From the NCBI GenBank assembly GCA_028283245.1, contig JAPYNU010000057.1, positions 1 to 64,000 on the forward strand: 64,000 nt of DNA, given 5' to 3'. The translations under genes and the position numbers were made by a program. The notes under the pieces were generated by a model. The model was not told where the DNA came from. It made no database searches and saw only the letters and a program-made list of their open reading frames with translations. Of the stretch, positions 26,209-35,307 are shown in pieces (position 1 is the first letter of the stretch; each line of letters opens with the position of its first letter). The DNA is from Candidatus Aldehydirespirator catecholifindens. GTDB lineage: Bacteria; Actinomycetota; Acidimicrobiia; Acidimicrobiales; Aldehydirespiratoraceae.

Positions 26209-27630
26209 ATGATCTTAGAAGACGCTCAACAAGCGGTCTCAGCCACCCAACGCATGCTTGTAGCAGTGCGCTCTGGTGTGGTGGCCTCAGATGAGTTGCG
26301 TGCCGCGTTGGAAGCAACGCGAGAGTTGATGGCTGCTGGTGCAGCATTCCAGACCACTGCTGCTGAGCTGATCGCCGCTCGCGAACGCCACGGTGACGGC
26401 GGTGCTGAGGTGCTGGCCGTATCGGCTGGACTCACTCAAAGCGAAGCGCATAACCAAGTCAAAACCGCTCAAGTGCTGCGCCAAGTCCCGCAGCTACGAG
26501 ACGCAGTGCAATCAGGTGAAGTGTCCTCAGCGAACGCACGGCGATTAGCTGACGTGATCACCAAAACCAGCTCTGCAGCAGTCGCAGATGATGCTGAACT
26601 GTTGCAGCAAGCATCTTCTCTGCGGCCTGAACAGTTCAAACACACTGCGCAACGCTGGATCACAGCCCAGCAGGCCGACAAAGGGGCTTCAGAGCATGCC
26701 CGACAGCGTGCTAAACGATATCTGAAGTTCTATGACACAGACGACGGCATGATCGCTATGCACGGCGAGTTCGACAAGATCACCGGCACACGTATACATA
26801 ACCGGATACGCCACATCGCAGGCAAGTTGTTCGACAACGACAAGAAGCTCCCCAAAGACAACAGACGCCAGTTCACGCAATGCATGGCCGATGCTCTAGA
26901 CCACAACACCATCCCTGCTGCGACAACCAGAAGCAGAGATCGCAGCCATCAAAGTGCCGTAACCGGCTGCACTGAAAACGCCGTAACTAGTGCAACAACA
27001 GCAGTTGGTGATGCTAACACCGCTAGCAATGACGAGGTAATCGGTGTGGCTGGTGGTTGGGTGGCTGATATCACACTGGTTGCTCGTGTAGATGACACCA
27101 CCGGTGAACTAATCGCTGAACTCTCAGACGGATCACGGCTACCACCAGCAGTGTTGGAGGAACTCTCCTGCAACACACGTTGGACAGGTCTCGTGTATGA
27201 CCGGGTTGGTGACGCAATCTGGCGTAACCGCTCACGCCGAACAGTCACAGACTCTCAATGGCAAACACTGCTCACCATCTACGGCGGCTGCTTCCACTGC
27301 GGAGCGCCACCATCCATATGTCAAGCCCATCACATCACCCCGTATTCCCAAGGTGGGGCTACCAGCGTCAAAAACATGGTCATGGTGTGCTGGAACTGCC
27401 ACCATCACATTCACCACAACAACTGGCGCATCCAAACCCACGACGACGGCAGCCATACCCTGCACCCACCAGCTAACCCAGCCACCCAACCCCGACACGG
27501 GCCAGCCCACGCCGAAGACCTGCCAATGCCAGCACCACCACCCCTCAGACGTGGGCGATCACCAACCAGAACCCAGAACAAGCCAAATCGAACCAAAACT
27601 AGTGCTAGAGACCCGGCCACGCTCTGGTAA
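26209..27630 (+). CDS. DUF222 / HNH endonuclease domain protein (13E12-type)
   Basis: A 473-residue protein with an N-terminal alpha-helical DUF222 region (about 1-300) and a C-terminal HNH nuclease. Zinc- and metal-binding motifs are CFHCG, CQAHHITPY and CWNCHHHIHHNNW (about residues 361-410). These proteins are multicopy in actinobacteria (13E12 repeat family of mycobacteria), may be mobile or intron-like, and their role is unsettled. The tail after the HNH is Pro/His/Thr-rich and low in complexity. It lies in a small accessory patch next to a pseudogene. Confidence 0.9.
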   Translation: MILEDAQQAVSATQRMLVAVRSGVVASDELRAALEATRELMAAGAAFQTTAAELIAARERHGDGGAEVLAVSAGLTQSEAHNQVKTAQVLRQVPQLRDAVQSGEVSSANARRLADVITKTSSAAVADDAELLQQASSLRPEQFKHTAQRWITAQQADKGASEHARQRAKRYLKFYDTDDGMIAMHGEFDKITGTRIHNRIRHIAGKLFDNDKKLPKDNRRQFTQCMADALDHNTIPAATTRSRDRSHQSAVTGCTENAVTSATTAVGDANTASNDEVIGVAGGWVADITLVARVDDTTGELIAELSDGSRLPPAVLEELSCNTRWTGLVYDRVGDAIWRNRSRRTVTDSQWQTLLTIYGGCFHCGAPPSICQAHHITPYSQGGATSVKNMVMVCWNCHHHIHHNNWRIQTHDDGSHTLHPPANPATQPRHGPAHAEDLPMPAPPPLRRGRSPTRTQNKPNRTKTSARDPATLW

Positions 27631-27834
27631 AGACTGTCACTACATTGGGCGGACAACCACACCAACGCAGTACCAGATCAAGAGATCAAATCAAAACATC
27701 AACTAGTCCAGTGAGTGAAAGACGGGCAGCCCAACCAAGGCTCCATACCGGTAACAGCGTCTCCCCTGTCTGGAACAGCAAGCCATCCTGATCTTTGCTG
27801 CTGTGTGGATATACGGATGCCGCATACCCGGTAA

Positions 27835-28140
27835 CCGAGCGAGCGAGCGCTGCTACTCGCAGCAGCGTGGCAACGTTTTGCGGAACCGCCACTTTGCGTA
27901 ACGATCGGCGTTACGGACACCCCTTCCGATGACCGTGAGCGCGCAGCAGCAGCCGCAGCACACCTTGGACTTAATCATGTCGCTGTGGAGCTTGAACCTG
28001 GCGACATTCAGCAACTTGCAGCTTCGGCGGTAGGAGTTCTTGGTATTGACGAGCTATGGGAGATCGGCGGCGGCGGTACCGAGCATGGCTGCGAACCCAG
28101 TTGCCACATCGAGAAAATCTCTGCAACGAGACCCTCGAGA
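27835..28140 (+). pseudogene. Remnant of a PP-loop (asparagine synthase C-terminal-like) ATPase
   Basis: A frame open from 27835 reads RALLLAAAWQRF, then PLCVTIGVTDTPSDD, then a helix ending HLGLNHVAVELEPGD and a further AVGVLGIDELWEIGGG. This order (helix after the P-loop, beta-strand, Asp-rich turn, LGxxH, VELxxxD, DELWE) resembles asparagine synthase C-terminal-like PP-loop ATPases. The SGGxDS nucleotide loop expected before it is not in frame, and the rest of the domain is missing, so it looks truncated or frameshifted. Start and family assignment are inferred by eye. Confidence 0.45.
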
Positions 28141-28631
28141 AAATCTCCCAACTCTGCTGGAGGGTCTACGAAAAAGGTCGGGACGTGTGTGCCGGGTTTG
28201 AGCATAATGAAGCCGGGCGACCAATTTTCTTAAGCGAGTCAGAAGCAGAACTGCTCGTGGACGGGATGCTTTATCTTTACAGTGCTCGCTACGCCTTAGA
28301 CATTGATCGGATGCGGGCAGCTCTCAAGTCGCTTGATGCTGCGGCACCTGCTGGCATTTTACTGTCGGACCATCCTATATTCGAAGCTGCTGAGGTTTGG
28401 TGCGAGGTCGGGGAAGCAAGCCGTGCAGCAAGAAAAGGTACAGCAAGAGGAGGTGCAGCAAATAGTCCTCAAGACACTGGGCTTCCAACACCAGAGCGCG
28501 TCAGAGCCATAGCCGACCGTGCCCGCAGCGAGGGCTACATCAAAGCTGTCGACTGGTTTAGGCGAAGAGGGTTAGGAGTATGGGAAGAGGAGCTAAGCAG
28601 CTTCAGAGACACGCTCGGATACGATCACTGA
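28056..28631 (+). CDS. Hypothetical protein next to smc
   Basis: A 191-residue ORF with no recognised domain. It has a basic N-terminus, a helical middle (ESEAELLVDGMLYLYSARYA) and an amphipathic C-terminus (RVRAIADRARSEGYIKAVDWF). Codon use looks protein-coding over most of its length. It begins inside the remnant ORF in another frame, and its last 39 nt overlap the convergent 3' end of smc. It may be an accessory gene or part of the same decayed locus. Confidence 0.5.
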   Translation: MGDRRRRYRAWLRTQLPHRENLCNETLEKISQLCWRVYEKGRDVCAGFEHNEAGRPIFLSESEAELLVDGMLYLYSARYALDIDRMRAALKSLDAAAPAGILLSDHPIFEAAEVWCEVGEASRAARKGTARGGAANSPQDTGLPTPERVRAIADRARSEGYIKAVDWFRRRGLGVWEEELSSFRDTLGYDH

Positions 28632-31600
28632 CGAGCCGCCAGGCTTCATTGACACGCCCTGCAGGCAGTCAGCCGCTTCCATGGTGCGCTTTTGGTGAGT
28701 AACGATCACCAGCTGGGCGTCGCTGCGGAACTCGTCAAGCAGTTTCAAGAAGCGATGCAGGTTGATGTCATCAAGCGCTGCTTCCACCTCGTCCATCACA
28801 TAGAAGGGCGCTGGCCGACTGCGGAAAACTGCGAACAGGAACGCAAGCGCCACCAAGGTCCGCTCCCCACCAGACAGCAGCGACAACCTCTTGATGTTCT
28901 TGCCTGAGGGTTTGGCCGAGATCTCAATGCCGCTATCGAGCAGGTCTTCGGGGTCGCTGAGGCTCAATCGACCCTCCCCGCCTGGGAACAGTGCTGCGAA
29001 CAGCGCCTCAAAGTTGGAAGCCACATCCACGAAAGCGGAACTGAAAGTCGCTTTGATCTCACGGTCAATGAGACGAATCACCTTGTTGAGGTCTCTGCGA
29101 GCGGCTCGAATGTCTTCAAGTTGGCCTTTCATCAACTCGTAACGCTCATAGAGTTCGTCGTATTCTGCTAAAGCAAGCGGGTTGACCGGGCCGATGATCT
29201 CCAACTCGGCACTCAGTTGAGTCATCCGCGCTGAGGCATCTAGCCCTTCAGGCAGCTCTGGCAGAGGCATCTGGGCTGCCTGTTGAGGTGAAAGCCCGTG
29301 ATCATCGCGCAGCCGCTCAACCGCTCCCTGCAGCAGGGTGCGCAACTCCGCCTCCTCGACATCGCGGCGGTTTTCGGCGCGACGTATCGCCTCGTAACGG
29401 TCTTCTGCTTCGGCGTGACGACACCGTAGTTCTTTGAGCCCCGAAGCTAGAACTCTCACCTCTTGAGATGATCTACGGTGCAGATCGCGGATCTCGCTGA
29501 GGTTGCCGTCAACTACGCCAGTCTTGTGCTCAAGTACCTGCTTGAGAGCGTTGAGCACTGCTGTTTCACGCTGCCATGTAGCTATGCGGCTTGCGATTTC
29601 GGCGCGCGAATCTTGGTGGCGCAAAAGTCTGCTTTGCAGTTCTTGGACGCGAGATTCAAGCATTCGTTGCTGCTGTTTCAGTCCGGCTTCGCTGGCTTTC
29701 TGCCCTGCGACGGCAGCAGCGACCTCAGCGCTTCTTTGCTGCAAGCTACTACGAGCGTCTGCTGCGGCGCTTTCGGCTGCTGCAAGAAGCGCAGCGGCTT
29801 CTTGGGCCTCTTCGCTGGCCAGACTGTGTTGATGCCGAACCTGCTCACAGGTGTCCACTGCCTGCAAGCAAGCTTTCTCAGTGTCTTTGATCCGCTGATT
29901 GGCTTCGTTGAGAGCAGGTCTAAGCCCGGCCGTGCTGTCAGCGCCAAGCCTCCAACCTCTCGCGCTTACACGATCTCCAGTTGGTGTCACCACCACCAGA
30001 TGGCGGTGCCGCATCCAAGTGTCGGCTGCGGCACGCCAGTTGCCATCAACTAGGATCGTGTTGACTAGCAGCAGGTCTAGGAACTGTTCCACTTCAGGGT
30101 TTTTGCTGCTCACATGACTTCGTAACAAATCCAGATTGAGGTCGTCGCTGAGAGGTGCCCGGCTGAGACTGGCTTCATTGACTGTGCTGTCGCAGTCCAC
30201 TGCAATGACCAATGCACCCGTGTCACCAGCCTCAAAGCTTTGCAACAGGCGACGCGCTGCTGCAACATCACGCACCACCACCGCGCTGATCGCATCTCCT
30301 GCTGCGGCTGAGAAAGCTGCTTCAAGACCTGGATCAACTCTTACCAGTTCGCTCAACCGCCCTAAGACTCCTTGAGTTGATGCATCTAAAGCGACCGATG
30401 CCGCTGTGGTGGCTTCTTGAAGAGCCATCGCCAAAGCCTCGCTGCGCGCCTTCCAGTGTCGCAGTTCGCCTTCGGCTCGCGAACGTGCCTCTACCGCTTC
30501 GGCCAGCATCGAAGCGGCATCGCTCAAAGCCTCCTCGGCAACCGTAAGCCGGTTTCGTCTCAGTTTGCATTCGTTCATTTCTGAGCTTCGTGCCTCGAAG
30601 TCAGCGACTTCAGCCTCCCAACGCTCATGCAAGCCCGCTACACGGCTCCGCTCGGAGTGGGCCGCATCCAGCGACTTCACAACCTTGTCAAGCTCTTGAC
30701 GACACTGATTCGCCTCGGCTTGCAGCACCGCCAGCAAATCCTGATCCGCTTCGGTGGCTTGCTGACGCTCAATGCTTCGCAGGCGCTCCCCAACAACCGC
30801 TGCCTGACCTTGCGCCCTAGCGCGCAGACCCTCAAGTTGAGCGAGATGCTCTGAATGGTCGGTCATCCCATGCCGGGCGAGGCTCTGCTCGTCGGCAGCG
30901 ACCTGCTCGCCGAGTTGCTCTAGTTCAGCTCGCAGATCGGCTTGCAGCGCCAGCTGCTGCTCACGGCGCTCTTTATGTTGTCGAAGCTGATCACGCATCC
31001 CAGCTATCTCACGACCGGCCAGACAGATCCTGAGATTCGTCAGTTCTGTCAGCAGATCGGAATGGCGTCGAGCCGCTGAAGCTTGCTTCTCTAAGGGGCT
31101 CAAACGTCGGCGCTGCTCACGCAGCAGATCACTCATACGAGTGAGATCAGCGTCGCTGGCAAAGAGACGCCGTTCGGCTCGCTCGCGACGTTTGCGGAAT
31201 TTGAGGATCCCGGCCGCCTCCTCCACCACGATGCGGCGATCAGTGGGGCGTGCGTTGAGGACCGCGTCAATCTGGTTCTGCGACACGATCATGTGCTGTT
31301 GACGACCGATACCAGCATCAGACAGCAGTTCGTTGATATCAAGCAGACGACAAGGGCTGCCGTTGAGCGCATAGCTTGACTCGCCGTTGCGGAACAAGCA
31401 GCGGGTGATCTGCACTTCACTGGCTGCTACGGGCAGGGACGCGTCAGAGTTGTCGATCGTCAACGAGACTTCCGCGCGTCCTAGAGCGGACTTGTTGGTC
31501 GTGCCCGCAAAGATCACATCATCCATACGACCAGAACGCACTGCGCTCGGCGCCTGAGCTCCAAGCACCCAAGCCAACGCGTCAACGACATTGGATTTGC

Positions 31601-31706
31601 CGCTGCCATTGGGGCCGACAACCACAGTGATCCCCGGCTCCAGCCTGATTGAGGCTGGCTCAGCGAAAGACTTGAAGCCTTTGAGCGTCAGCGTCTTCAG
31701 GTGCAT
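28593..31706 (-). CDS. smc: Chromosome segregation protein SMC
   Basis: A 1037-residue SMC ATPase that compacts and segregates the chromosome with ScpA/ScpB. The N-terminal head has Walker A GPNGSGKSNVVDAL (about residues 32-45). The hinge lies near 450-560 (GVLGRLSELVRVDPGLEAAF). The C-terminal head has LSLLSGGERTLVALAFLFA and Walker B PFYVMDEVEAALDD. It is clearly shorter than the usual 1150-1200 residues, mostly in the coiled-coil arms, while both heads and the hinge are intact. It heads smc-mutM-rnc in the usual actinobacterial cluster, reversed here. Confidence 0.95.
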   Translation of the reverse strand: MHLKTLTLKGFKSFAEPASIRLEPGITVVVGPNGSGKSNVVDALAWVLGAQAPSAVRSGRMDDVIFAGTTNKSALGRAEVSLTIDNSDASLPVAASEVQITRCLFRNGESSYALNGSPCRLLDINELLSDAGIGRQQHMIVSQNQIDAVLNARPTDRRIVVEEAAGILKFRKRRERAERRLFASDADLTRMSDLLREQRRRLSPLEKQASAARRHSDLLTELTNLRICLAGREIAGMRDQLRQHKERREQQLALQADLRAELEQLGEQVAADEQSLARHGMTDHSEHLAQLEGLRARAQGQAAVVGERLRSIERQQATEADQDLLAVLQAEANQCRQELDKVVKSLDAAHSERSRVAGLHERWEAEVADFEARSSEMNECKLRRNRLTVAEEALSDAASMLAEAVEARSRAEGELRHWKARSEALAMALQEATTAASVALDASTQGVLGRLSELVRVDPGLEAAFSAAAGDAISAVVVRDVAAARRLLQSFEAGDTGALVIAVDCDSTVNEASLSRAPLSDDLNLDLLRSHVSSKNPEVEQFLDLLLVNTILVDGNWRAAADTWMRHRHLVVVTPTGDRVSARGWRLGADSTAGLRPALNEANQRIKDTEKACLQAVDTCEQVRHQHSLASEEAQEAAALLAAAESAAADARSSLQQRSAEVAAAVAGQKASEAGLKQQQRMLESRVQELQSRLLRHQDSRAEIASRIATWQRETAVLNALKQVLEHKTGVVDGNLSEIRDLHRRSSQEVRVLASGLKELRCRHAEAEDRYEAIRRAENRRDVEEAELRTLLQGAVERLRDDHGLSPQQAAQMPLPELPEGLDASARMTQLSAELEIIGPVNPLALAEYDELYERYELMKGQLEDIRAARRDLNKVIRLIDREIKATFSSAFVDVASNFEALFAALFPGGEGRLSLSDPEDLLDSGIEISAKPSGKNIKRLSLLSGGERTLVALAFLFAVFRSRPAPFYVMDEVEAALDDINLHRFLKLLDEFRSDAQLVIVTHQKRTMEAADCLQGVSMKPGGSSVIVSERVSEAA

Positions 31707-31784
31707 AACGGCGACGATAGCTGACCCAGCCGCAACGATCGATGCTTTTGCGGATTGCTTTGCTGCCCAGAGTTTCGAGAGCTT

Positions 31785-32660
31785 TCAGACCTGGGTATCG
31801 CAGTAGTAGGTCCATTGGCCGCGGAACTTAGTGCGCTTGATTGGTGCCCTTGATCTTTCGCTGAGTTCACCGTGGCGTCCCCACACTTTGAGATGGTTTG
31901 CGAAATTGCCCGGCTCGCCGAAAGGATCTAGGAACGGACGCTGAGGAACCGAAGTCCCGCGGTACTTCATGGCATCGTGCAAAGTGCCCACAAGTGCTCG
32001 GTGGAGGCGACGGATCTCTTGCGTAGACAGCGTGTTCGCTTTGCGATCAAAGCGCAGCCCAGCCTCAAAAAGTATCTCATCGGCGTAAATCTGGCCGATG
32101 CCGACCACGAAACGGTCGTCAGTGATCAGAGGCTTAAGTTGGGTATCTTGCTGCAGCAGCAGCCGTCCCATCTCGGTCCACGAAATGGGCGCAGACACTG
32201 GATCAAGCCCAAGCTGGGTAACTTCCGGCAAAACGGTATTGAGATCCTCGCTAGGTATAACGAAAAGCTGCCCGGTGCCTTCAGTGTCCACAAAACGCAG
32301 CTGTCCGTATTGAGTGAAAGAGATCACCACTTCAGTTCCCGGCACGGTGGGGTGCTTGTTGGCGTTGCGACGAGGCGAACCTGAGGAGCCGAGCGACATG
32401 ACCAGCAACATTCCAGTGCTGAGTTCGATCACCAGATGAAGGCCGACCCGTCTGACGTCGATCATCTTGGCGCCATCAAGCTGAGAAGTGAAGGACTTGC
32501 GATTGCGGTAACGGCGCAGGCATTTCATGCTGGCCGCCTCTACGGCCTTTATTTTGCGACCGACCACTTCACGTTCAAGATCACGTCGGACGGTCTCAAC
32601 TTCGGGTAGTTCAAAGACTAGGGCCTTGACGCTGCTGGATTTGGCTCGTGCAGCGCTCAT
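31785..32660 (-). CDS. Fpg/MutM-family DNA glycosylase homologue with altered active site
   Basis: A 291-residue member of the Fpg/Nei family in the normal mutM position between smc and rnc. The family N-terminus is recognisable (ELPEVETVRRDLE at residues 17-29), but a 16-residue extension precedes it and the catalytic N-terminal proline is replaced by Phe16. The helix-two-turn-helix is present (FVVGIGQIYADEILFEAGL), with Gln where the family has Asn. The C-terminal zinc finger lacks its four Cys; only one remains. The start is fixed by the 4-nt ATGA overlap with rnc. It probably binds DNA, but normal bifunctional glycosylase chemistry looks unlikely. Confidence 0.85.
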   Translation of the reverse strand: MSAARAKSSSVKALVFELPEVETVRRDLEREVVGRKIKAVEAASMKCLRRYRNRKSFTSQLDGAKMIDVRRVGLHLVIELSTGMLLVMSLGSSGSPRRNANKHPTVPGTEVVISFTQYGQLRFVDTEGTGQLFVIPSEDLNTVLPEVTQLGLDPVSAPISWTEMGRLLLQQDTQLKPLITDDRFVVGIGQIYADEILFEAGLRFDRKANTLSTQEIRRLHRALVGTLHDAMKYRGTSVPQRPFLDPFGEPGNFANHLKVWGRHGELSERSRAPIKRTKFRGQWTYYCDTQV

Positions 32661-33388
32661 GGGTGGACCTGCTTGACGAGAACCTTGTATGCGATCTCTG
32701 CGGCTTGCTGTTCAGCGTCTTTTTTGGTGCTGCCTTGACCGCTTCCTGTGGCTGACCCTGTGGTCACTGTTGCCTCAAACAACTTGTCGTGAGCTGGTCC
32801 GCTGTCGGTCATGCAATAGACAGGCGGTGCTGAACCCAGGCGTGCGGCTAGTTCTTGGAGCCTGCTCTTGAAATCGCTTTCGCCTGGAGCCAGTGTCGCA
32901 TCCTCAATCCGCGAGCCAAATGTTGTGCCAACCACTGCATCAGCGGACACGAAACCTCCGTCAAGAAACACTGCGCCGATCACCGCTTCCATGGCATCGG
33001 CCAGAATTGAACGCTTGTCGCTGCCGCCTGATGCCTGCTCTCCAACCGAGAGGCGTAATTGAGCACCCAGACCGACCGCACGCGCTAAATCAGCCAAAGT
33101 CGCGGCATTAACCAGCGAAGAAAGAATTTTGGCTAGGTCGCCTTCACTGCATTGACGATTGTGCGAATAAAGCCGTTGCGCGACAGAAAGCCCCAATACA
33201 GCGTCGCCAAGAAACTCAAGCCTCTCATTGGAGGAAGCTCCTGGGTGTTCGGCACACCAGGAGCGATGCGTCAAAGCCAACTCCAGCAACCCAACATCAT
33301 CAAAGCTGTAACCGAGCCGCTCCATCAGCACTGCGTGACCTGTCGCGTTCCGTGACTCGACTATCGAATGTCCGTTCAGGTTCTTCAA
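32657..33388 (-). CDS. rnc: Ribonuclease III
   Basis: A 243-residue double-strand-specific RNase for rRNA and mRNA processing. The signature NERLEFLGDAVLGLSVA (about residues 59-75) and a second acidic site in KRSILADAMEAVIGAVFLD make up the catalytic domain. The C-terminal double-stranded RNA-binding domain ends GSGQGSTKKDAEQQAAEIA. It overlaps the mutM-like gene by 4 nt and follows acpP by 18 nt, suggesting one operon. Confidence 0.96.
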   Translation of the reverse strand: MKNLNGHSIVESRNATGHAVLMERLGYSFDDVGLLELALTHRSWCAEHPGASSNERLEFLGDAVLGLSVAQRLYSHNRQCSEGDLAKILSSLVNAATLADLARAVGLGAQLRLSVGEQASGGSDKRSILADAMEAVIGAVFLDGGFVSADAVVGTTFGSRIEDATLAPGESDFKSRLQELAARLGSAPPVYCMTDSGPAHDKLFEATVTTGSATGSGQGSTKKDAEQQAAEIAYKVLVKQVHP

Positions 33389-33406
33389 CTGCTTGTTCCG
33401 CGGTGC

Positions 33407-33709
33407 TCAGCCGAGTTTCGCCACGACGTAATCGACTGCATCGCGAACTGAACGCAGATCTTCAAGGTCTTCGTCCTCAATGCGGAAACCGACCGCACGT
33501 TCAGCCAGATCCTCTTCTATCCCTTCCACTAACTCAATGAGCGCCAGTGAGTCTGCATCAAGATCGTCTGCGAAGGAAGCCCCTTCAGAGATGTCGGAAG
33601 GGTCAATCTCCAAGATGTCGGCAAGGCGGTCACGGATCAACGCCAAGACCTCTTCACGCCCTACAGGCGACTGCACTACATGGGTCTCTGCGGGCATTTG
33701 CACCTCCAT
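33407..33709 (-). CDS. acpP: Acyl carrier protein
   Basis: A 100-residue ACP. The phosphopantetheine-attachment Ser is in DADSLALIELVEGIEE (about residue 55), and the protein is acidic as expected. The N-terminal 20 residues are longer than in E. coli AcpP. It sits between plsX and rnc, a conserved context linking acyl-phosphate synthesis with fatty acid supply. Confidence 0.93.
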   Translation of the reverse strand: MEVQMPAETHVVQSPVGREEVLALIRDRLADILEIDPSDISEGASFADDLDADSLALIELVEGIEEDLAERAVGFRIEDEDLEDLRSVRDAVDYVVAKLG

Positions 33710-33889
33710 ACACCGCTGACGGGCCAGCGCTGCCAGTAGTAGACGGGATTGTGACGATACCTTAGATAATGCACAAATGGGTGATGCTCTATCGGGTGAT
33801 GCACTGTCGCAGCAATGCTAGGTGCCTCGCGTTCTTGCTCGTATGCGCTCACATCGTCGTCCAGGTCACAGCAGACGCTTCGATAAAAA

Positions 33890-34876
33890 CTAGCTGTGGG
33901 CCGTCGCTGCGATATGTCCCACCATGCCAGCGTTGACCATCTCACGGGCGACTCTCACCGCATTCATCACCGCCGCCGCTCGACTGGCCCCGTGAGAAAT
34001 CACGCACACCCCTCTCACTCCCAGCAGCAAAGCGCCACCTACGCTGTCGGGGTGGATTTCCTGGGCCATTGAGTCAAGCGCCGGGGCGAGCATTTCGCCA
34101 GCTTTGCGCGAGGTGTCGTCGGTGTCTATCGCCACCAACATGCGACCAAACAATGCTCGCAGTGACCCCTCTAACGCTTTGAGCGTGACATTGCCGGTGA
34201 AGCCGTCGGTCACAACCACATCAACATCAGAGGTCATGATGTCACGACCCTCCACATTGCCGATCCAATCCGCAGCAACATCTTGCGCCCAGCTACCGTC
34301 AGACAACTTCTCGAAAGCACTCTTGGTGAAATCGTTGCCCTTGCCAGCTTCTTCACCTATCGACAAGAGCCCCACACGCGGCCTTTTGATGCCGAAACGG
34401 TCACGGGCGTATACCGACCCCATGCGAGCGAACTGCACCAACCATTCTGGGCGGCATTCGGCGTTAGCACCCGAGTCAAGTAAGGTGGTAGGACTGGCCC
34501 CCGGGGTGGGAATGGGCGTAGCTATCGCTGGCCTGGTGATGCCACGCACGCGCCCCATGCGAAGTAGCGCCGCTCCCATCGCAGCGCCAGTGTTGCCAGC
34601 CGAAACCATCGCAGAAGCTAGCCCGTCACGTACCGCTTCAGCGGCCCTGACCAGCGACGAATCCTTCATAGTGCGCACGCTTGAGCCTGGTTCGGCGTCC
34701 ATGGGGATCACTTCAGAAGCTTCGATTACTTCAAGTCCGCCAGTGTCACCCATTTCGTCTGGGCGACCTACCAGCACTACGGGGATTCCCAACTCGTCGG
34801 CAGCACGGCGGGCACCAGCCACAATCTCACCGGGAGCGCTATCGCCTCCCATGGCATCAACAGCCACCGGCTCCAT
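33890..34876 (-). CDS. plsX: Phosphate acyltransferase PlsX
   Basis: A 328-residue enzyme that makes acyl-phosphate from acyl-ACP for phospholipid synthesis. The N-terminal VAVDAMGGDSAPGEIVAGA and the SAGNTGAAMGAALLRMGR stretch are family hallmarks. ATG 34876 is preferred because homologues begin just before VAVDAMGGD; an ATG at 34912 would add 12 residues but lies inside a 17-bp tandem duplication. It is downstream of rpmF on the same strand, as in many bacteria. Confidence 0.95.
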   Translation of the reverse strand: MEPVAVDAMGGDSAPGEIVAGARRAADELGIPVVLVGRPDEMGDTGGLEVIEASEVIPMDAEPGSSVRTMKDSSLVRAAEAVRDGLASAMVSAGNTGAAMGAALLRMGRVRGITRPAIATPIPTPGASPTTLLDSGANAECRPEWLVQFARMGSVYARDRFGIKRPRVGLLSIGEEAGKGNDFTKSAFEKLSDGSWAQDVAADWIGNVEGRDIMTSDVDVVVTDGFTGNVTLKALEGSLRALFGRMLVAIDTDDTSRKAGEMLAPALDSMAQEIHPDSVGGALLLGVRGVCVISHGASRAAAVMNAVRVAREMVNAGMVGHIAATAHS

Positions 34877-34904
34877 GTTTATTAGACCAGCCGGACCCGA
34901 CAAA

Positions 34905-34938
34905 GGTTCCATTAGCTATCTGGTTCCATTAGCTATCT
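34905..34938. repeat. Two-copy 17-bp tandem repeat before plsX
   Basis: ggttccattagctatct occurs twice without mismatch (34905-34921, 34922-34938). Each copy carries a minus-strand ATG; the copies are 17 nt apart, so only one of the two is in the plsX frame. Confidence 0.95.
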
Positions 34939-34977
34939 CAGCTCGTAGGGCTCGTGCCTCAGCCGAGACTTCTCAAC

Positions 34978-35157
34978 CTAAGCCACCTCAATAGCTTGAC
35001 GGTTGCTATACCAACCGCATTGCCCGCAGGCATAATGCGGACGCTTGACTGCCCCGCAACGGGGACAGACACTGCGGCCCGCTGAACGGACACGCCAAGC
35101 CGAAGCCCGTCGGCTACGTCCTTTGGCTTTAGAGGTCTTCTTCTTGGGGACAGCCAT
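34978..35157 (-). CDS. rpmF: 50S ribosomal protein L32
   Basis: A 59-residue L32. The N-terminus is MAVPKKKTSKAKGRSRR, as in other L32 proteins. Two Cys pairs, CPRC (31-34) and CGQC (44-47), form a zinc ribbon, so this is the zinc-dependent C+ form. It lies between the DUF177 gene and plsX in the conserved DUF177-rpmF-plsX order. The stop is at 34978-34980. Confidence 0.96.
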   Translation of the reverse strand: MAVPKKKTSKAKGRSRRASAWRVRSAGRSVCPRCGAVKRPHYACGQCGWYSNRQAIEVA

Positions 35158-35271
35158 CTCAGATCCTGATCTTTTGGTTAGAGAATCCCCACCACAGGAG
35201 AATCCTCACTTCGGGAGAACCTTCACCAGCAAAGCGAATTGCAGCGGGTGAGCATACCGGCATCAACTTTA

Positions 35272-35307
35272 GGGGCCTACATGTCGGTTTGGGGGCCTAC
35301 ATGTCGG
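35272..35307. repeat. Two-copy 16-bp direct repeat at the DUF177 gene end
   Basis: ggggcctacatgtcgg at 35272-35287 is repeated at 35292-35307 with a 4-nt spacer. The second copy contains the stop codon of the DUF177 gene (35297-35299) and its last codons. Confidence 0.9.
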
